NCBI RefSeq assembly: GCF_014257025.1
Contig: NZ_JACMSF010000071.1
Location: forward strand, 1-35,402
DNA: 35,402 bases
Direction of reading: 5' to 3'
From: Streptomyces cupreus
Lineage (GTDB): Bacteria > Actinomycetota > Actinomycetes > Streptomycetales > Streptomycetaceae
Below are positions 7,498 through 16,068 of this stretch, piece after piece. The position numbers and the translations under genes were made by a program. Positions within the stretch are counted from its first letter, which is position 1. Every line of letters starts with the position of its first letter. The notes below the pieces were generated by a model, which was not told the DNA's origin, made no database searches, and worked only from the letters and a program-made list of their open reading frames with translations.

Positions 7498-8931
7498 TCA
7501 GACGCCGGAGTTGTTGCTCGGAGCGGCCCCGGCGGCCTTCGCCGCCTCCCGCACCGCACCGGCCACCGCGCCCGCGACCTTGTCGTTGAAGACGCTCGGG
7601 ATGATGTAGTTCGGGTTCAGCTCGTCCTCGGTCACCACGTCCGCCAGGGCCTTCGCGGCCGCGAGCATCATCTCGGTGTTGACCGTGCGGGACTGGGCGT
7701 CCAGCAGACCGCGGAAGACACCCGGGAAGACCAGCACATTGTTGATCTGGTTCGGGAAGTCGGAGCGGCCGGTGGCCACAACCGCCGCCGTCTGGCGGGC
7801 GATTGCCGGGTCCACCTCGGGGTCGGGGTTCGCGAGCGCGAACACGATCGCGCCCTCCGCCATGGCGGCCACGTCGGTGCCGTTGAGGACGTTCGGGGCC
7901 GAGACGCCGATGAAGACGTCCGCGCCGCGCACGGCCTCCTTCAGGGTGCCGGTCAGGCCCTCGGGGTTGGTGTTGTCGGCGATCCAGCGCAGCGCCGAGT
8001 CGGGGGCGGCGTCCACCAGGTCCTCGCGGCCCGCGTGCACCACGCCGTGGATGTCGGCGACGACGGCGTTCTTCACACCGGCCGCGATCAGCAGCTTCAG
8101 GATGGCCGTACCGGCCGCGCCGGCGCCGGACATGACGACCCGGATGCTCTCGATGGACTTGCCGGCCACCCGCAGCGCGTTGGTCAGGGCCGCGAGGACG
8201 ACGATCGCCGTGCCGTGCTGGTCGTCGTGGAAGACGGGGATGTCGAGAGCCTCGCGCAGGCGGGCCTCGATCTCGAAGCAGCGGGGGGCGGAGATGTCCT
8301 CCAGGTTGATGCCCGCGAAGCCGGGGGCGATGGCCTTCACGATCTCGACGATCGCGTCGGTGTCCTGGGTGTCCAGGCAGAGCGGCCAGGCGTCGATCCC
8401 GGCGAACCGCTTGAACAGCGCCGCCTTGCCCTCCATGACCGGCAGCGCGGCCATGGGGCCGATGTTGCCGAGGCCGAGGACCGCGGAGCCGTCCGTCACG
8501 ACCGCGACGGAGTTGCGCTTGATGGTGAGGCGGCGGGCGTCCTCGGGGTTCTCGGCGATGGCCATGCAGACCCGGGCCACACCCGGCGTGTAGACCATGG
8601 AGAGGTCGTCACGGTTGCGGATGGGATGCTTCGACGCCATCTCGATCTTGCCGCCGAGGTGCATCAGGAACGTACGGTCGGAGACCTTGCCGAGGGTGAT
8701 GCCCTCGATGCCCCGGAGCTGCTCCACGATCTCGTCGGCGTGCGCGGTGGAGGTCGCCGCGATGGTGACGTCGATCCGGAGCTTCTCGTGGCCGGACGCG
8801 GTGACGTCGAGGCCCGTGACCGAGCCTCCGTGGGACTCGACTGCCGTGGTGAGCTGGGAGACCGCGGTTCCGCTGGCGGGCACCTCCAGCCGGACCGTCA
8901 TCGAGTAGGAGACGCTGGGCGCCGTTGCCAT
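7498..8931 (-). CDS. NAD(P)-dependent malic enzyme with N-terminal ACT domain
   Basis: 477 residues. It oxidatively decarboxylates malate to pyruvate, linking the TCA cycle to pyruvate and NAD(P)H. Residues about 8-85 form an ACT-like regulatory domain (VRLEVPASGTAVSQLTTAV), then the malic domain follows with SMVYTPGVARVC, GFAGINLEDISAPRCFEIE (metal and substrate site) and FHDDQHGTAIV, and the NAD-binding fold with GAGAAGTAIL. GAGGAAG precedes the ATG at 8931. The S. coelicolor protein at this place is, from memory, the NAD-dependent isoform. Cofactor choice cannot be read with certainty here. It appears to be a single-gene unit with its own terminator. Confidence 0.95.
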   Translation of the reverse strand: MATAPSVSYSMTVRLEVPASGTAVSQLTTAVESHGGSVTGLDVTASGHEKLRIDVTIAATSTAHADEIVEQLRGIEGITLGKVSDRTFLMHLGGKIEMASKHPIRNRDDLSMVYTPGVARVCMAIAENPEDARRLTIKRNSVAVVTDGSAVLGLGNIGPMAALPVMEGKAALFKRFAGIDAWPLCLDTQDTDAIVEIVKAIAPGFAGINLEDISAPRCFEIEARLREALDIPVFHDDQHGTAIVVLAALTNALRVAGKSIESIRVVMSGAGAAGTAILKLLIAAGVKNAVVADIHGVVHAGREDLVDAAPDSALRWIADNTNPEGLTGTLKEAVRGADVFIGVSAPNVLNGTDVAAMAEGAIVFALANPDPEVDPAIARQTAAVVATGRSDFPNQINNVLVFPGVFRGLLDAQSRTVNTEMMLAAAKALADVVTEDELNPNYIIPSVFNDKVAGAVAGAVREAAKAAGAAPSNNSGV

Positions 8932-9311
8932 GGCCGACTTCCTCTGCTTTCACCGTGTCGCGAAGTTGTGCCGTCCGATCGTCGCACCTACCGCTGAGTA
9001 CGCGGTAGCCGCCCCGGATTGCGGACTTTTTGTTCACCGGGCGAACGACCGTACGGTGCGATTTCGGAAAGCATCTTCCACGATACGAGAATCGCTCAGC
9101 CAGTTTCTACGGCAACAAAGAGGCCCACGTCACACTCGGACGTGGGCCTCTTCGAAACGTTCAGTGACACCGACCCGCCATGCTCGCCTCGCGGCAAGTG
9201 GTCGCTCGTAGCGACGAAGGTTGGGCCCGGGGGCTTGGATCGGGCCGGTGCCACACCCAGGCTAACAAACCGATCCCGTAAGGCCATTCCCGTCCGGCAA
9301 GTCCTGGGGAG
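8932..9311. other. Intergenic stretch between malic enzyme and helicase genes
   Basis: About 380 bases without a gene. It contains a 7-bp inverted repeat CTACCGC/GCGGTAG (8988-9008) and a GTTC-N7-GAAC element near 9032-9046, both upstream of the malic enzyme and possible regulator sites. It also holds the helicase terminator at 9118-9152. No promoter could be assigned confidently. Confidence 0.5.
9118..9152 (-). terminator. Hairpin terminator after the helicase gene
   Basis: A perfect 14-bp inverted repeat (9118-9131 with 9139-9152) has a 7-base loop. On the minus strand it ends in CTCTTTGTTG, a modest U tract, some 160 bases past the helicase stop. Confidence 0.75.
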
Positions 9312-11609
9312 TCAGTCCCGGAGAAGATCCGGAACCCCCGCCGCGTCCGGCTCGTCCCGCTCGCCCGAGACCACCGTGAGCTGCTGGGTGGCGCGGGTGA
9401 GGGCGACGTAGAGGACGCGCAGGCCGGCCGGGGACTCGTCGGCGATCTCCGCCGGGGAGACGACGACGGTCGCGTCGTACTCCAGGCCCTTGGCCTCCAG
9501 GCTGCCGAGGGCCACGACCCGGTCGCCGAGTCCGGCGAGCCAGCGGGCGGCCTCCTCGCGGCGCTGCATGGCGACGACCACACCGACGGTGCCGTCGACC
9601 CGCTCCAGCAGCCGGGCGGCCTCCTCGCGGACGGTCCGGCCGAGGGAGTCGCGGACGACGGCGAACCGCGGCTCGACGCCCGTCGAGCGCACCGCGGTCG
9701 GCGACTCGGAGCCTGGCATGGCGAGCGCCAGGACCTTCGCGGCCAGCTCGGCGATCTCCGCGGGGTTGCGGTAGTTCACGGTGAGCTGGAAGCGACGGCG
9801 CGGGCGGGTGCCGAGGGCCTCGTCGCGGGCCTCGGCGGCCTCGTCCGGGTCGGACCAGGAGGACTGGGCCGGGTCGCCGACGACCGTCCAGGTGGCGTGC
9901 CGGCCGCGGCGGCCGACCATGCGCCACTGCATCGGGGTGAGGTCCTGGGCCTCGTCGACGATGACATGGGCGTACTCGACACGTTCCTGCGCGAGGCGCT
10001 CGGCGCGTTCGCGCTGGCTCTCCTCGCGCACCGGCATCAGTTCCTCCAGGCCGGTGAGCTGGTCGAGCGGGTCCAGTTCGCGCTTCTTCCTCGGGCGGGC
10101 CGGGGCGCCGAGGATCGCCTGGAGCTCGTCGAGCAGGGCGATGTCGTGCACCGAGCAGCCGTCCCGGCGCAGGGAGCGGGCGACGCGGCGGACCTCGCCC
10201 GGGTTGAGGACGCGCCGGGCCCAACGGCCGAGGCGCTTCTCGTCGGCCATCGCCGCGAGGACGGCCTTCGGGGTCAGCTCCGGCCACCAGGCGTCGAGGA
10301 ACTCGATGAAGGAGTCCTCGCCGGTCACGTCCTCGTCGAAGGAGGAGCGCAGCTCGGCGGCGAGCTCGGGGTCGGTGTGCCGGGTGGCGCCCCCGGACTG
10401 GGACCACAGGGCATCGAGGAGGAGCTTGCGGGCGCGCGGGCGCAGCAGGTTCACGGGGGCGGTGCCGCTGAGGGCGTTGCGGCGGATCGCGGCCAGCTCG
10501 TCGGCCTCCAGCTCCAGTCGGCGGCCGAAGGCGACGACCCGGAGGCGGGTCGGAGAATCGTTCAGCTCCAGAGCTCCCCGCGCGGCCTTCCGCACCACCT
10601 TGAGCATGCGGTACGAGCCCTTGGCGCGGGCCGTGGCCGGGGAGTCGTACAGCGTGGCGTCGGCGCCGTCGACCAGGGAGCCGATCGCCCGGATCGCGAC
10701 CTGGCCCTCCTCGCCCAGCGACGGCAGCACGCCCTCGGTGTACGCCACCAGCAGCGGGGTCGGCGAGACGATCAGGATGCCGCCCGCGTACCGCCGCCGG
10801 TCCTGGTAGAGGAGGTAGGCGGCGCGGTGCAGCGCCACCGCCGTCTTCCCCGTCCCCGGGCCGCCCTCGACGTAGGTCACGGAGGCTGCGGGGGCGCGGA
10901 TGACCAGGTCCTGCTCGGCCTGGATGGAGGCGACGATGTCCCGCATGGTGTGGGTGCGGGCCTGGCCGAGGGCGGCCATCAGGGCGCCGTCGCCGATGAC
11001 GGGCAGCTCCCGGCCGTCCAGGAACGCCTTGAGCTCGGGGCGCATCAGGTCGTCCTCGACACCGAGGACCCGGCGGCCCTTGGAGCGGATGACCCTTCTG
11101 CGGACCACCCGTCCCGGGTCGACCGGGGTGGAGCGGTAGAAGGGGGCGGCCGCGGGGGCCCGCCAGTCGATGACGAGCGGGGCGTAGTCGCTGTCGAGGA
11201 CACCGATCCGCCCGATGTGCAGGGTCTCGGCGATGTCGGCGGTGTTGTCGGAGCGCATCGCGCCCTCGGCGGGCTCCACGGCGGTGTAGGCGCCGTCCGG
11301 GCCCTTCTTGCCGTCCTTGCCGAGCAGCAGGTCGATCCGGCCGAAGAGGAAGTCCTCGTACTCGTTGTTCAGCCGGTTCAGGTGGATGCCGGCCCGGAAG
11401 ACCTGCGCGTCCCGCTCGGCGAGCGCGCCGGGCGTGCCGACCTGACCGCGCTTGGCCGCGTCGCGCATGAGGAACTCCGCCTCGTGGATCTTCTCCTCAA
11501 GGCGTCGGTACACCCGGTCCAGGTGTTCCTGTTCGACGCTGATCTCACGGTCCCGGACCGAGTCCGGAACCGAGCCGACCGCGGTTTCCTGTTGAGCCTG
11601 AGCGGCCAC
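9312..11609 (-). CDS. helD: HelD-like UvrD-family helicase, RNA polymerase-associated
   Basis: 765 residues from GTG at 11609. The N-terminal coiled coil (about 20-90, EQEHLDRVYRRLEEKIHEAEF) fits the HelD arm that inserts into RNA polymerase channels. Walker A GGPGTGKT is at 249-256, the DEAQ Walker B box at 552-555, followed by VVGDPAQSSW and, near the C-terminus, the VLYVALTRATQQL motif of superfamily 1. HelD proteins release stalled or rifamycin-bound polymerase. I see no rifamycin-associated element upstream, so an induced HelR role is not supported. The Shine-Dalgarno (AAGGGGG) lies inside a long inverted repeat, described separately. It follows rsuA on the same strand with an 83-base gap. 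Confidence 0.88.
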   Translation of the reverse strand: MAAQAQQETAVGSVPDSVRDREISVEQEHLDRVYRRLEEKIHEAEFLMRDAAKRGQVGTPGALAERDAQVFRAGIHLNRLNNEYEDFLFGRIDLLLGKDGKKGPDGAYTAVEPAEGAMRSDNTADIAETLHIGRIGVLDSDYAPLVIDWRAPAAAPFYRSTPVDPGRVVRRRVIRSKGRRVLGVEDDLMRPELKAFLDGRELPVIGDGALMAALGQARTHTMRDIVASIQAEQDLVIRAPAASVTYVEGGPGTGKTAVALHRAAYLLYQDRRRYAGGILIVSPTPLLVAYTEGVLPSLGEEGQVAIRAIGSLVDGADATLYDSPATARAKGSYRMLKVVRKAARGALELNDSPTRLRVVAFGRRLELEADELAAIRRNALSGTAPVNLLRPRARKLLLDALWSQSGGATRHTDPELAAELRSSFDEDVTGEDSFIEFLDAWWPELTPKAVLAAMADEKRLGRWARRVLNPGEVRRVARSLRRDGCSVHDIALLDELQAILGAPARPRKKRELDPLDQLTGLEELMPVREESQRERAERLAQERVEYAHVIVDEAQDLTPMQWRMVGRRGRHATWTVVGDPAQSSWSDPDEAAEARDEALGTRPRRRFQLTVNYRNPAEIAELAAKVLALAMPGSESPTAVRSTGVEPRFAVVRDSLGRTVREEAARLLERVDGTVGVVVAMQRREEAARWLAGLGDRVVALGSLEAKGLEYDATVVVSPAEIADESPAGLRVLYVALTRATQQLTVVSGERDEPDAAGVPDLLRD

Positions 11610-11610
11610 C

Positions 11611-11662
11611 GGGCCCCCTTCTGACGTGCTGGGCAGCCGTCAACCGTACGCGAAGGGGGCCC
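11611..11662 (-). promoter_or_regulatory. Leader inverted repeat covering the helD Shine-Dalgarno
   Basis: GGGCCCCCTTC (+ strand 11611-11621) and GAAGGGGGCCC (11652-11662) are perfect 11-base arms around a 30-base loop. In the minus-strand transcript the 3' arm is the ribosome binding site itself, ending one base before the GTG start at 11609. If folded it would hide the start. It could instead act as a weak terminator for rsuA, but there is no U tract. Confidence 0.55.
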
Positions 11663-11692
11663 CTGGAGGCTATGCGTCCGCCATGGCCGGAC

Positions 11693-12517
11693 TCACGCGT
11701 CGACCTCGACCAGCCGTTTGCCCTCGAAGGTCATGACCTCGAAGTGGTCGATCTCCTCGGGCGTGAAGGCCGCTCCGCCGTGCACATACAGCGGCTGGCG
11801 GGCCTGCTCGGTCTTGGCGTTCGCGATGCCGTAGCCCCACTTCGGGACGGACCAGGAGGTGATCGTCTCGCGCTCGCCGTTCTTTCCCACGGCGATCAGG
11901 GAGCACTTCTCCGGGCCCGTGACGTTCTTCAGCTCCAGCACGGCGTGGGTGCCCCAGGCCTTGGACTCCATGGCGACGGTGGCGGAGACCTTGGTGGACG
12001 CGTCCCGGCCCGAGACCCGGTCGCTCATGACGTCGAAGGCGGCCTTGGCGGGGCTGGTGGCGTGCGCCTCGGTGGACGTGCCGCCGTCGTCGCCGGTGGT
12101 GGCGATGGCGGCGACCGGACCGCCGATGATCAGGGCGGCCGCGGCGGCGACCATGTAGAAGCTGCGGCGGCGGGTCATCGCACGGCGCTCGGCGACCTCG
12201 TCGACGAGGTTGTTCACCAGCCTCGGGCTCGGCTTGGCCGAGAGCGACTCGCCGATGGCGGGTGTGCCGGAGCCCGGCAGGTCCGCGAGCGCGGCCAGCA
12301 TCGGCTCCATCCCGGCGAGCTCGTCGAGCTGCTGGGCGCACCACTCGCACGTCGCGAGGTGCATCTCGAAAGCGGTTGCTTCGGCGTCGTCGAGAATCCC
12401 GAGGGCATAGGCGCCAACGGTCTCGTGCTCGTTCGCGCCCGAAGAGCCCTGCGTTCCCTGCATGGGGCCAGACATACCCGGACCCCCTGCTCCGTATCCC
12501 CCGTATGTGTTCATCAC
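11693..12517 (-). CDS. rsuA: Zinc-type membrane anti-sigma factor, RsuA-like
   Basis: 274 residues from GTG at 12517. An ATG one codon later (12514) is equally possible, and both overlap the sigma gene stop. The N-terminal ZAS-like motif has His53, Cys57 and Cys60 (HLATCEWC). A single membrane helix follows RRRSFYMVAAAAALIIGGPVAAIATT, then an extracytoplasmic domain of about 130 residues. Such proteins hold the ECF sigma factor at the membrane until a signal releases it. Overlap with the upstream sigma gene fits a sigma/anti-sigma pair. Placement next to murA and hup matches S. coelicolor sigU-rsuA as I recall it. Confidence 0.85.
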   Translation of the reverse strand: MMNTYGGYGAGGPGMSGPMQGTQGSSGANEHETVGAYALGILDDAEATAFEMHLATCEWCAQQLDELAGMEPMLAALADLPGSGTPAIGESLSAKPSPRLVNNLVDEVAERRAMTRRRSFYMVAAAAALIIGGPVAAIATTGDDGGTSTEAHATSPAKAAFDVMSDRVSGRDASTKVSATVAMESKAWGTHAVLELKNVTGPEKCSLIAVGKNGERETITSWSVPKWGYGIANAKTEQARQPLYVHGGAAFTPEEIDHFEVMTFEGKRLVEVDA

Positions 12518-13092
12518 GCCGTCACCCCCCGCTCCTCCAGCGCCAGCTTCATCGACCGCAGGGCGTAGAACACCCGCGAGCGGACGGTGCCGCTGGGTAT
12601 ACCGAGCGTCTCGGCCGCCTCATTGACCGTACGCCCCTTGAAGTACGTCTCGACGAGCACCTCCCGGTGGGCGGGGGTCAGGTCGTCGAGCGCGTCCGAC
12701 AGCGTCATCAACCACAGCGCCTTGTCGATCTCGTCCTCCGCGGGGATGACCTCCAGCGGCGACGGATCGACCTCCTGCGGCCGGGCCTGCCGGCTGCGGT
12801 GGCCGTCGATGACGATGCGGCGCGCGACCGTCACCAGCCAGGGGCGTACCGATCCGGTCGCTCGATTGAGCTGGCCGGCGTTCTTCCAGGCACGGATGAG
12901 CGTTTCCTGCACGACGTCCTCGGCGCGCTGCCGGTCACCGGCGACCAGCCGGAGGACATACGCGAGCAGGGGTCCGGCGTGCTCTCTGTACAGAGCACGC
13001 ATCAGCTCCTCGTCAGGTTCCACCGAGGGCTGGGACATGCGATGTCGGGCCCTCGATCCACGTTCTTTGGCCACGGCCGCATCCTTGCGCAC
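12514..13092 (-). CDS. sigU: ECF RNA polymerase sigma factor, SigU-like
   Basis: 192 residues if the GTG at 13092 is used, supported by GGAGGT just upstream. An ATG at 13038 (MSQPSVEPDEEL) is the alternative. Region 2 reads RQRAEDVVQETLIRAWKNAG, and the region 4 helix-turn-helix is VNEAAETLGIPSGTVRSRVF. No other domain is present, as expected for an ECF sigma factor. Its stop overlaps the anti-sigma gene start. In S. coelicolor, loss of the SigU anti-sigma factor blocks development, so this pair probably affects secretion and differentiation, which is inference for this strain. Confidence 0.88.
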   Translation of the reverse strand: MRKDAAVAKERGSRARHRMSQPSVEPDEELMRALYREHAGPLLAYVLRLVAGDRQRAEDVVQETLIRAWKNAGQLNRATGSVRPWLVTVARRIVIDGHRSRQARPQEVDPSPLEVIPAEDEIDKALWLMTLSDALDDLTPAHREVLVETYFKGRTVNEAAETLGIPSGTVRSRVFYALRSMKLALEERGVTA

Positions 13093-13356
13093 GCCCACCT
13101 CCGGTGTCCGGGGGTTCCCCCAGTCGGTCGCTCCACCACCCGTACGCAGCGGGCGCGTTGAGTGTTCAAAGTGGGGTGACAGTTTTCTGCGGGGTGACAT
13201 GACGGAGGGGACACGGGGGCATATTCCCCCCTCAATGTCTTTACATTTCCGCCATGAAGGCAAGATCGAGCCGCTTGGACCGGACCAATCGAAGGTAAAC
13301 GGTATGTAATCGAAATCACTTCGACGGCCGTGCCCCAGAAGGGGCGTAACGGACCG

Positions 13357-13959
13357 TCAGGCGCGGGCGAGTGCGGCCCGTCGCCGATGCCGGGCGACCC
13401 GCTCCCGGTTCCCGCACACCTCGCTGCTGCACCAGCGCCTTCGGCGCCCGCGCGAGGTGTCGAGATAGACGATCGGGCAGTTGTCCCCCTCGCACTGCCG
13501 CAGCCCGGCCCGCGCGAGCGGATCGGTCAGCAGCTCCACCGCGTCCCGGGCGACGGCGGCGAGCAGCGCGTCCCGCTCCGGGGGCCCCTCCAACTCCCGT
13601 ACCAGCGTGCCGTCCTGGGCACGGACCGCGCGCGGGGCGGGGGGCGCGGGGCGGGCGGTGTCGTTCACGCGGGCGAGGGCATGGCCGTACGACGACCAGG
13701 ACCTGACCTCGGCGGACAGCGCGCCCCGCACCAACTGGTCGATATGGCCGCGCAGTTCCCGGAACTCGACGAGCCAGGAGGTGTCGGTGTGCCCGAGCGG
13801 GGTCCCCGCCGGGACGAGCCCGGACCCGGTGATCCACGCGCACAACACCTGGACGGAGTCGAGCCGTTCCACCGGGTGGGTCGTGGCGAGGAGATCCAGA
13901 CAGATCCGTCCGGCGTCGAAGCGCAGCTCGTACGAGACCGTGGCCGTACCCAGTGCCAT
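13357..13959 (-). CDS. CGNR zinc-finger transcription factor with ABATE-like N-terminus
   Basis: 200 residues. The C-terminal zinc finger has Cys156, Cys161, Cys177 and Cys182, with the defining CGNR at 182-185 followed by an Arg-rich helix. The first ~150 residues match the stress/ligand-sensing domain usually found with it (formerly DUF1470). Such proteins are probable DNA-binding regulators with unknown ligands. It is divergent from the DUF1772 gene across 165 bases, and that gene is the obvious candidate target. The ATG at 13959 is the first in frame. Confidence 0.88.
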   Translation of the reverse strand: MALGTATVSYELRFDAGRICLDLLATTHPVERLDSVQVLCAWITGSGLVPAGTPLGHTDTSWLVEFRELRGHIDQLVRGALSAEVRSWSSYGHALARVNDTARPAPPAPRAVRAQDGTLVRELEGPPERDALLAAVARDAVELLTDPLARAGLRQCEGDNCPIVYLDTSRGRRRRWCSSEVCGNRERVARHRRRAALARA

Positions 13960-14124
13960 GTGCCTGTCACCGCCTAGGGGTCACCCCGGGTCCGGCCCCG
14001 GACGAACCGTTCCCTCTAACAGTGCCTTCCCGCTCACGCGCCCGGAACCCCTCGTGGACGCACGCGTATGCGCCCGCGCGTCAGGGCCATGTTCCGTCCC
14101 GCGCCCCGTCGCTTGACTGACGGC

Positions 14125-14616
14125 ATGACTCAAACAGGATCTCGGACAGCCGCTCTCGCCACAGCCACGATCACCACGGGCCTGCTCGCCGGCTCCTTCT
14201 ATGTCTTCGCCTGCGCGGTGATGCCGGGCCTGGCACGCAGCGAGGACGAGGTCTACGTCGAGGTCATGCGCAACATCAACGAGGTGATCCAGAACCCGGT
14301 GTTCCTGCTGAGCTTCCTGGGCGCACCGGTGCTGACGGGTTGGGCGGCCTGGCAACTGAGGGGCGCACCGGGGCGGCGGTGGGTATGGGCGGCCCTGGCG
14401 GCGAACGTACTCGCGCTGGTGGTGACGGTGGTGGTGAACATCCCGCTCAATGACGGCTTGGCGGAGGCGGGGGATGCGGAGGTACTGCGGGAGGAGTTCG
14501 AGGGGGCGTGGGCGGGGTGGAATGTGGTGCGGGGGGTGCTGACGACGGCGGCGCTGGGGTGCCTCGCGTGGACGTCGCGGCACCTGACTGAGGGCAGCGG
14601 TAACCACCGGAACTGA
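14125..14616 (+). CDS. DUF1772 (anthrone oxygenase-like) membrane protein
   Basis: 163 residues with four predicted membrane helices (TATITTGLLAGSFYVFACAV, then FLLSFLGAPVLTGWAAW, VWAALAANVLALVVTVVV and WNVVRGVLTTAALGCLAW). The VNIPLN and WNVVRGVL segments are typical of DUF1772. The ATG at 14125 (MTQTGSRTAA) is preferred to one at 14068 because family similarity begins there. The Shine-Dalgarno is weak. The function is unknown in most cases, although some relatives act in polyketide oxidation. It is probably regulated by the divergent CGNR protein, by context only. Confidence 0.85.
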   Translation: MTQTGSRTAALATATITTGLLAGSFYVFACAVMPGLARSEDEVYVEVMRNINEVIQNPVFLLSFLGAPVLTGWAAWQLRGAPGRRWVWAALAANVLALVVTVVVNIPLNDGLAEAGDAEVLREEFEGAWAGWNVVRGVLTTAALGCLAWTSRHLTEGSGNHRN

Positions 14617-14785
14617 ACAGCTCGCGCGGCTGCGGACAGTCGAGCCGAGAGACGGCCCACCCAAGCAGCCGGCACCACACAGCCGCCGCAACTGCGGGCC
14701 CTCGTGCCGCGGGGCGGCGCGGGTGGCTGGGGTCCCTCCGCTGGGGGAGGCATCCCGTCAGCGTTGGGGTGCGCGAGCCCCCCGG
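14617..14785. other. Convergent intergenic region without a clear terminator
   Basis: About 170 bases between the convergent DUF1772 and nnaR genes. It is very G+C-rich with several short imperfect hairpins (for example around 14728-14754), but none has the long perfect stem seen elsewhere in the window. No gene is supported. Confidence 0.4.
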
Positions 14786-15946
14786 CTACGCGTCCGCGTA
14801 CTTCGAATCCGCCGCCGGATCCAGCGCCAGCCGGTACCCCCGCTTCACCACCGTCTGGATCAGCTTCGGTGTGCCGAGAGCCGACCGCAGGCGAGCCATG
14901 GCGGTCTCCACCGCATGCTCGTCCCGCCCCGCGCCCGGAAGCGCCCGCAGCAGTTCGGAACGTGCCACCACCCACCCGGGCCGCCGCGACAGCGCCCGCA
15001 GCAGGGACATCCCCGCCGGCGGAACAGGCCGTAGCACCCCGTCCACCAGCACCGCATGACCCCTTATCTCCACCCGATGGCCGGCCACCGGCAACGACCG
15101 CGCCCGAGCGGGCAGTTCCTGGCACAGCAGCTGCACCAGCGGTCCGAGCCGGAAGCGTTCGGGTTGGACGGTGTCGACCCCCAGGGCCTGCAACGGCAGC
15201 GCGGTCACCGGACCGACACACGCGGGCAGCACGTCATGGCTCAGCGCCGTGAGCAGCTCCGGCAGCAGCCCCCGCTCCTCCGCCCGCGACAGAAGCGACG
15301 CGGCAGCGGGCGCACTGGTGAAGGTCAACGCGTCCAGACCACGCGAAACCGTCGCATCCAGCAGCCGATCCACCGGACTGATGTCCTCCGGCGGCATCCA
15401 CCGGTACACCGGCACCCCCACCACCTCCGCCCCCGCGGCCCGAAGCGACTCGACGAACCCGGGCAACGGCTCCCCGTGCAGCTGTACGGCGATCCGCCGC
15501 CCGTCGACGCCCTCCTCCAGCAGCCGGTCGAGCACCTCCGCCATGGACTCGGACGACGGCGACCAGTCCTCGGTCAGCCCGGCGGCGCGTATCGCACCCT
15601 TCACCTTCGGCCCGCGCGCGAGCAGCTCCACACCGCGCAACCGGTCCAGCAGATCCTCGCCGAGCCCCCATCCGTCGGCCGCCTCGATCCACCCCCGGAA
15701 GCCGATCGCGGTCGTGGCGACGACGACATCCGGCGCCTGGTCCACGATCTCCTTGGTCGCGGCGAGCAGGTCACCGTCGTCGGAGAGGGGCACGATGCGC
15801 AGGGCAGGGGCGTGCAGGACGGCCGCGCCGCGCCGCTGGAGCAGCGCTCCGAGCTCGTCGGCCCGGCGCGCGGCGGTCACACCGACGGTGAACCCCGCGA
15901 GGGGCCCGTGTTGCCCGTGATCGGGCTTGTGCTGTTCGTCGTACAT
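14786..15946 (-). CDS. nnaR: NnaR-type nitrate assimilation regulator (HemD fold plus winged helix)
   Basis: 386 residues. Residues about 18-270 have the uroporphyrinogen-III synthase fold (GFTVGVTAARRADELGALLQ at the start, ALTFTSAPAAASLL in the second half). The C-terminal 100 residues are an OmpR/PhoB-type winged helix (MSLLRALSRRPGWVVARSEL, then ETAMARLRSALG and VVKRGYRLAL). This fusion, next to a nitrate/nitrite porter, is the arrangement of S. coelicolor NnaR, which cooperates with GlnR at nitrate and nitrite genes. Whether the HemD part is catalytic is not clear, and a sensory role is more likely. It lies 122 bases after narK on the same strand, separated by two hairpins. Confidence 0.88.
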   Translation of the reverse strand: MYDEQHKPDHGQHGPLAGFTVGVTAARRADELGALLQRRGAAVLHAPALRIVPLSDDGDLLAATKEIVDQAPDVVVATTAIGFRGWIEAADGWGLGEDLLDRLRGVELLARGPKVKGAIRAAGLTEDWSPSSESMAEVLDRLLEEGVDGRRIAVQLHGEPLPGFVESLRAAGAEVVGVPVYRWMPPEDISPVDRLLDATVSRGLDALTFTSAPAAASLLSRAEERGLLPELLTALSHDVLPACVGPVTALPLQALGVDTVQPERFRLGPLVQLLCQELPARARSLPVAGHRVEIRGHAVLVDGVLRPVPPAGMSLLRALSRRPGWVVARSELLRALPGAGRDEHAVETAMARLRSALGTPKLIQTVVKRGYRLALDPAADSKYADA

Positions 15947-16001
15947 AACTCTCGTCCCGCACTCGAGTCGTCACATGTCGGGTTGCCACCCGCATGCCGA
16001 T

Positions 16002-16031
16002 CGAGCCTGTCAACGGTGCGTGACAGGCTCG
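16002..16031 (-). terminator. Inverted repeat between narK and nnaR
   Basis: Perfect 11-bp arms CGAGCCTGTCA (16002-16012) and TGACAGGCTCG (16021-16031) with an 8-base loop. There is no T run, so it may be an attenuating hairpin or a protein-binding site in the nnaR leader rather than a full terminator. Confidence 0.5.
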
Positions 16032-16046
16032 GTTCGGCTTGATGTC

Positions 16047-16068
16047 GGCGGTGTTACGTCACACCGCC
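16047..16068 (-). terminator. Hairpin directly after the narK stop
   Basis: GGCGGTGT (16047-16054) and ACACCGCC (16061-16068) form an 8-bp stem with a 6-base loop immediately beyond the narK stop codon (16069-16071). It is a likely terminator or 3'-end stabiliser. Confidence 0.5.

Noticed and set aside
9897..11624. 575-codon plus-strand open frame opposite the helicase
   Set aside because: Composition is Gly/Val/Ala/Asp-rich, typical of the shadow frame of a GC-rich gene. The helicase motifs on the minus strand decide.
11607..11700. Rifamycin-associated element upstream of the HelD-like gene
   Set aside because: No sequence resembling the known 19-bp inverted element was seen. The inverted repeat present is different and covers the ribosome site.
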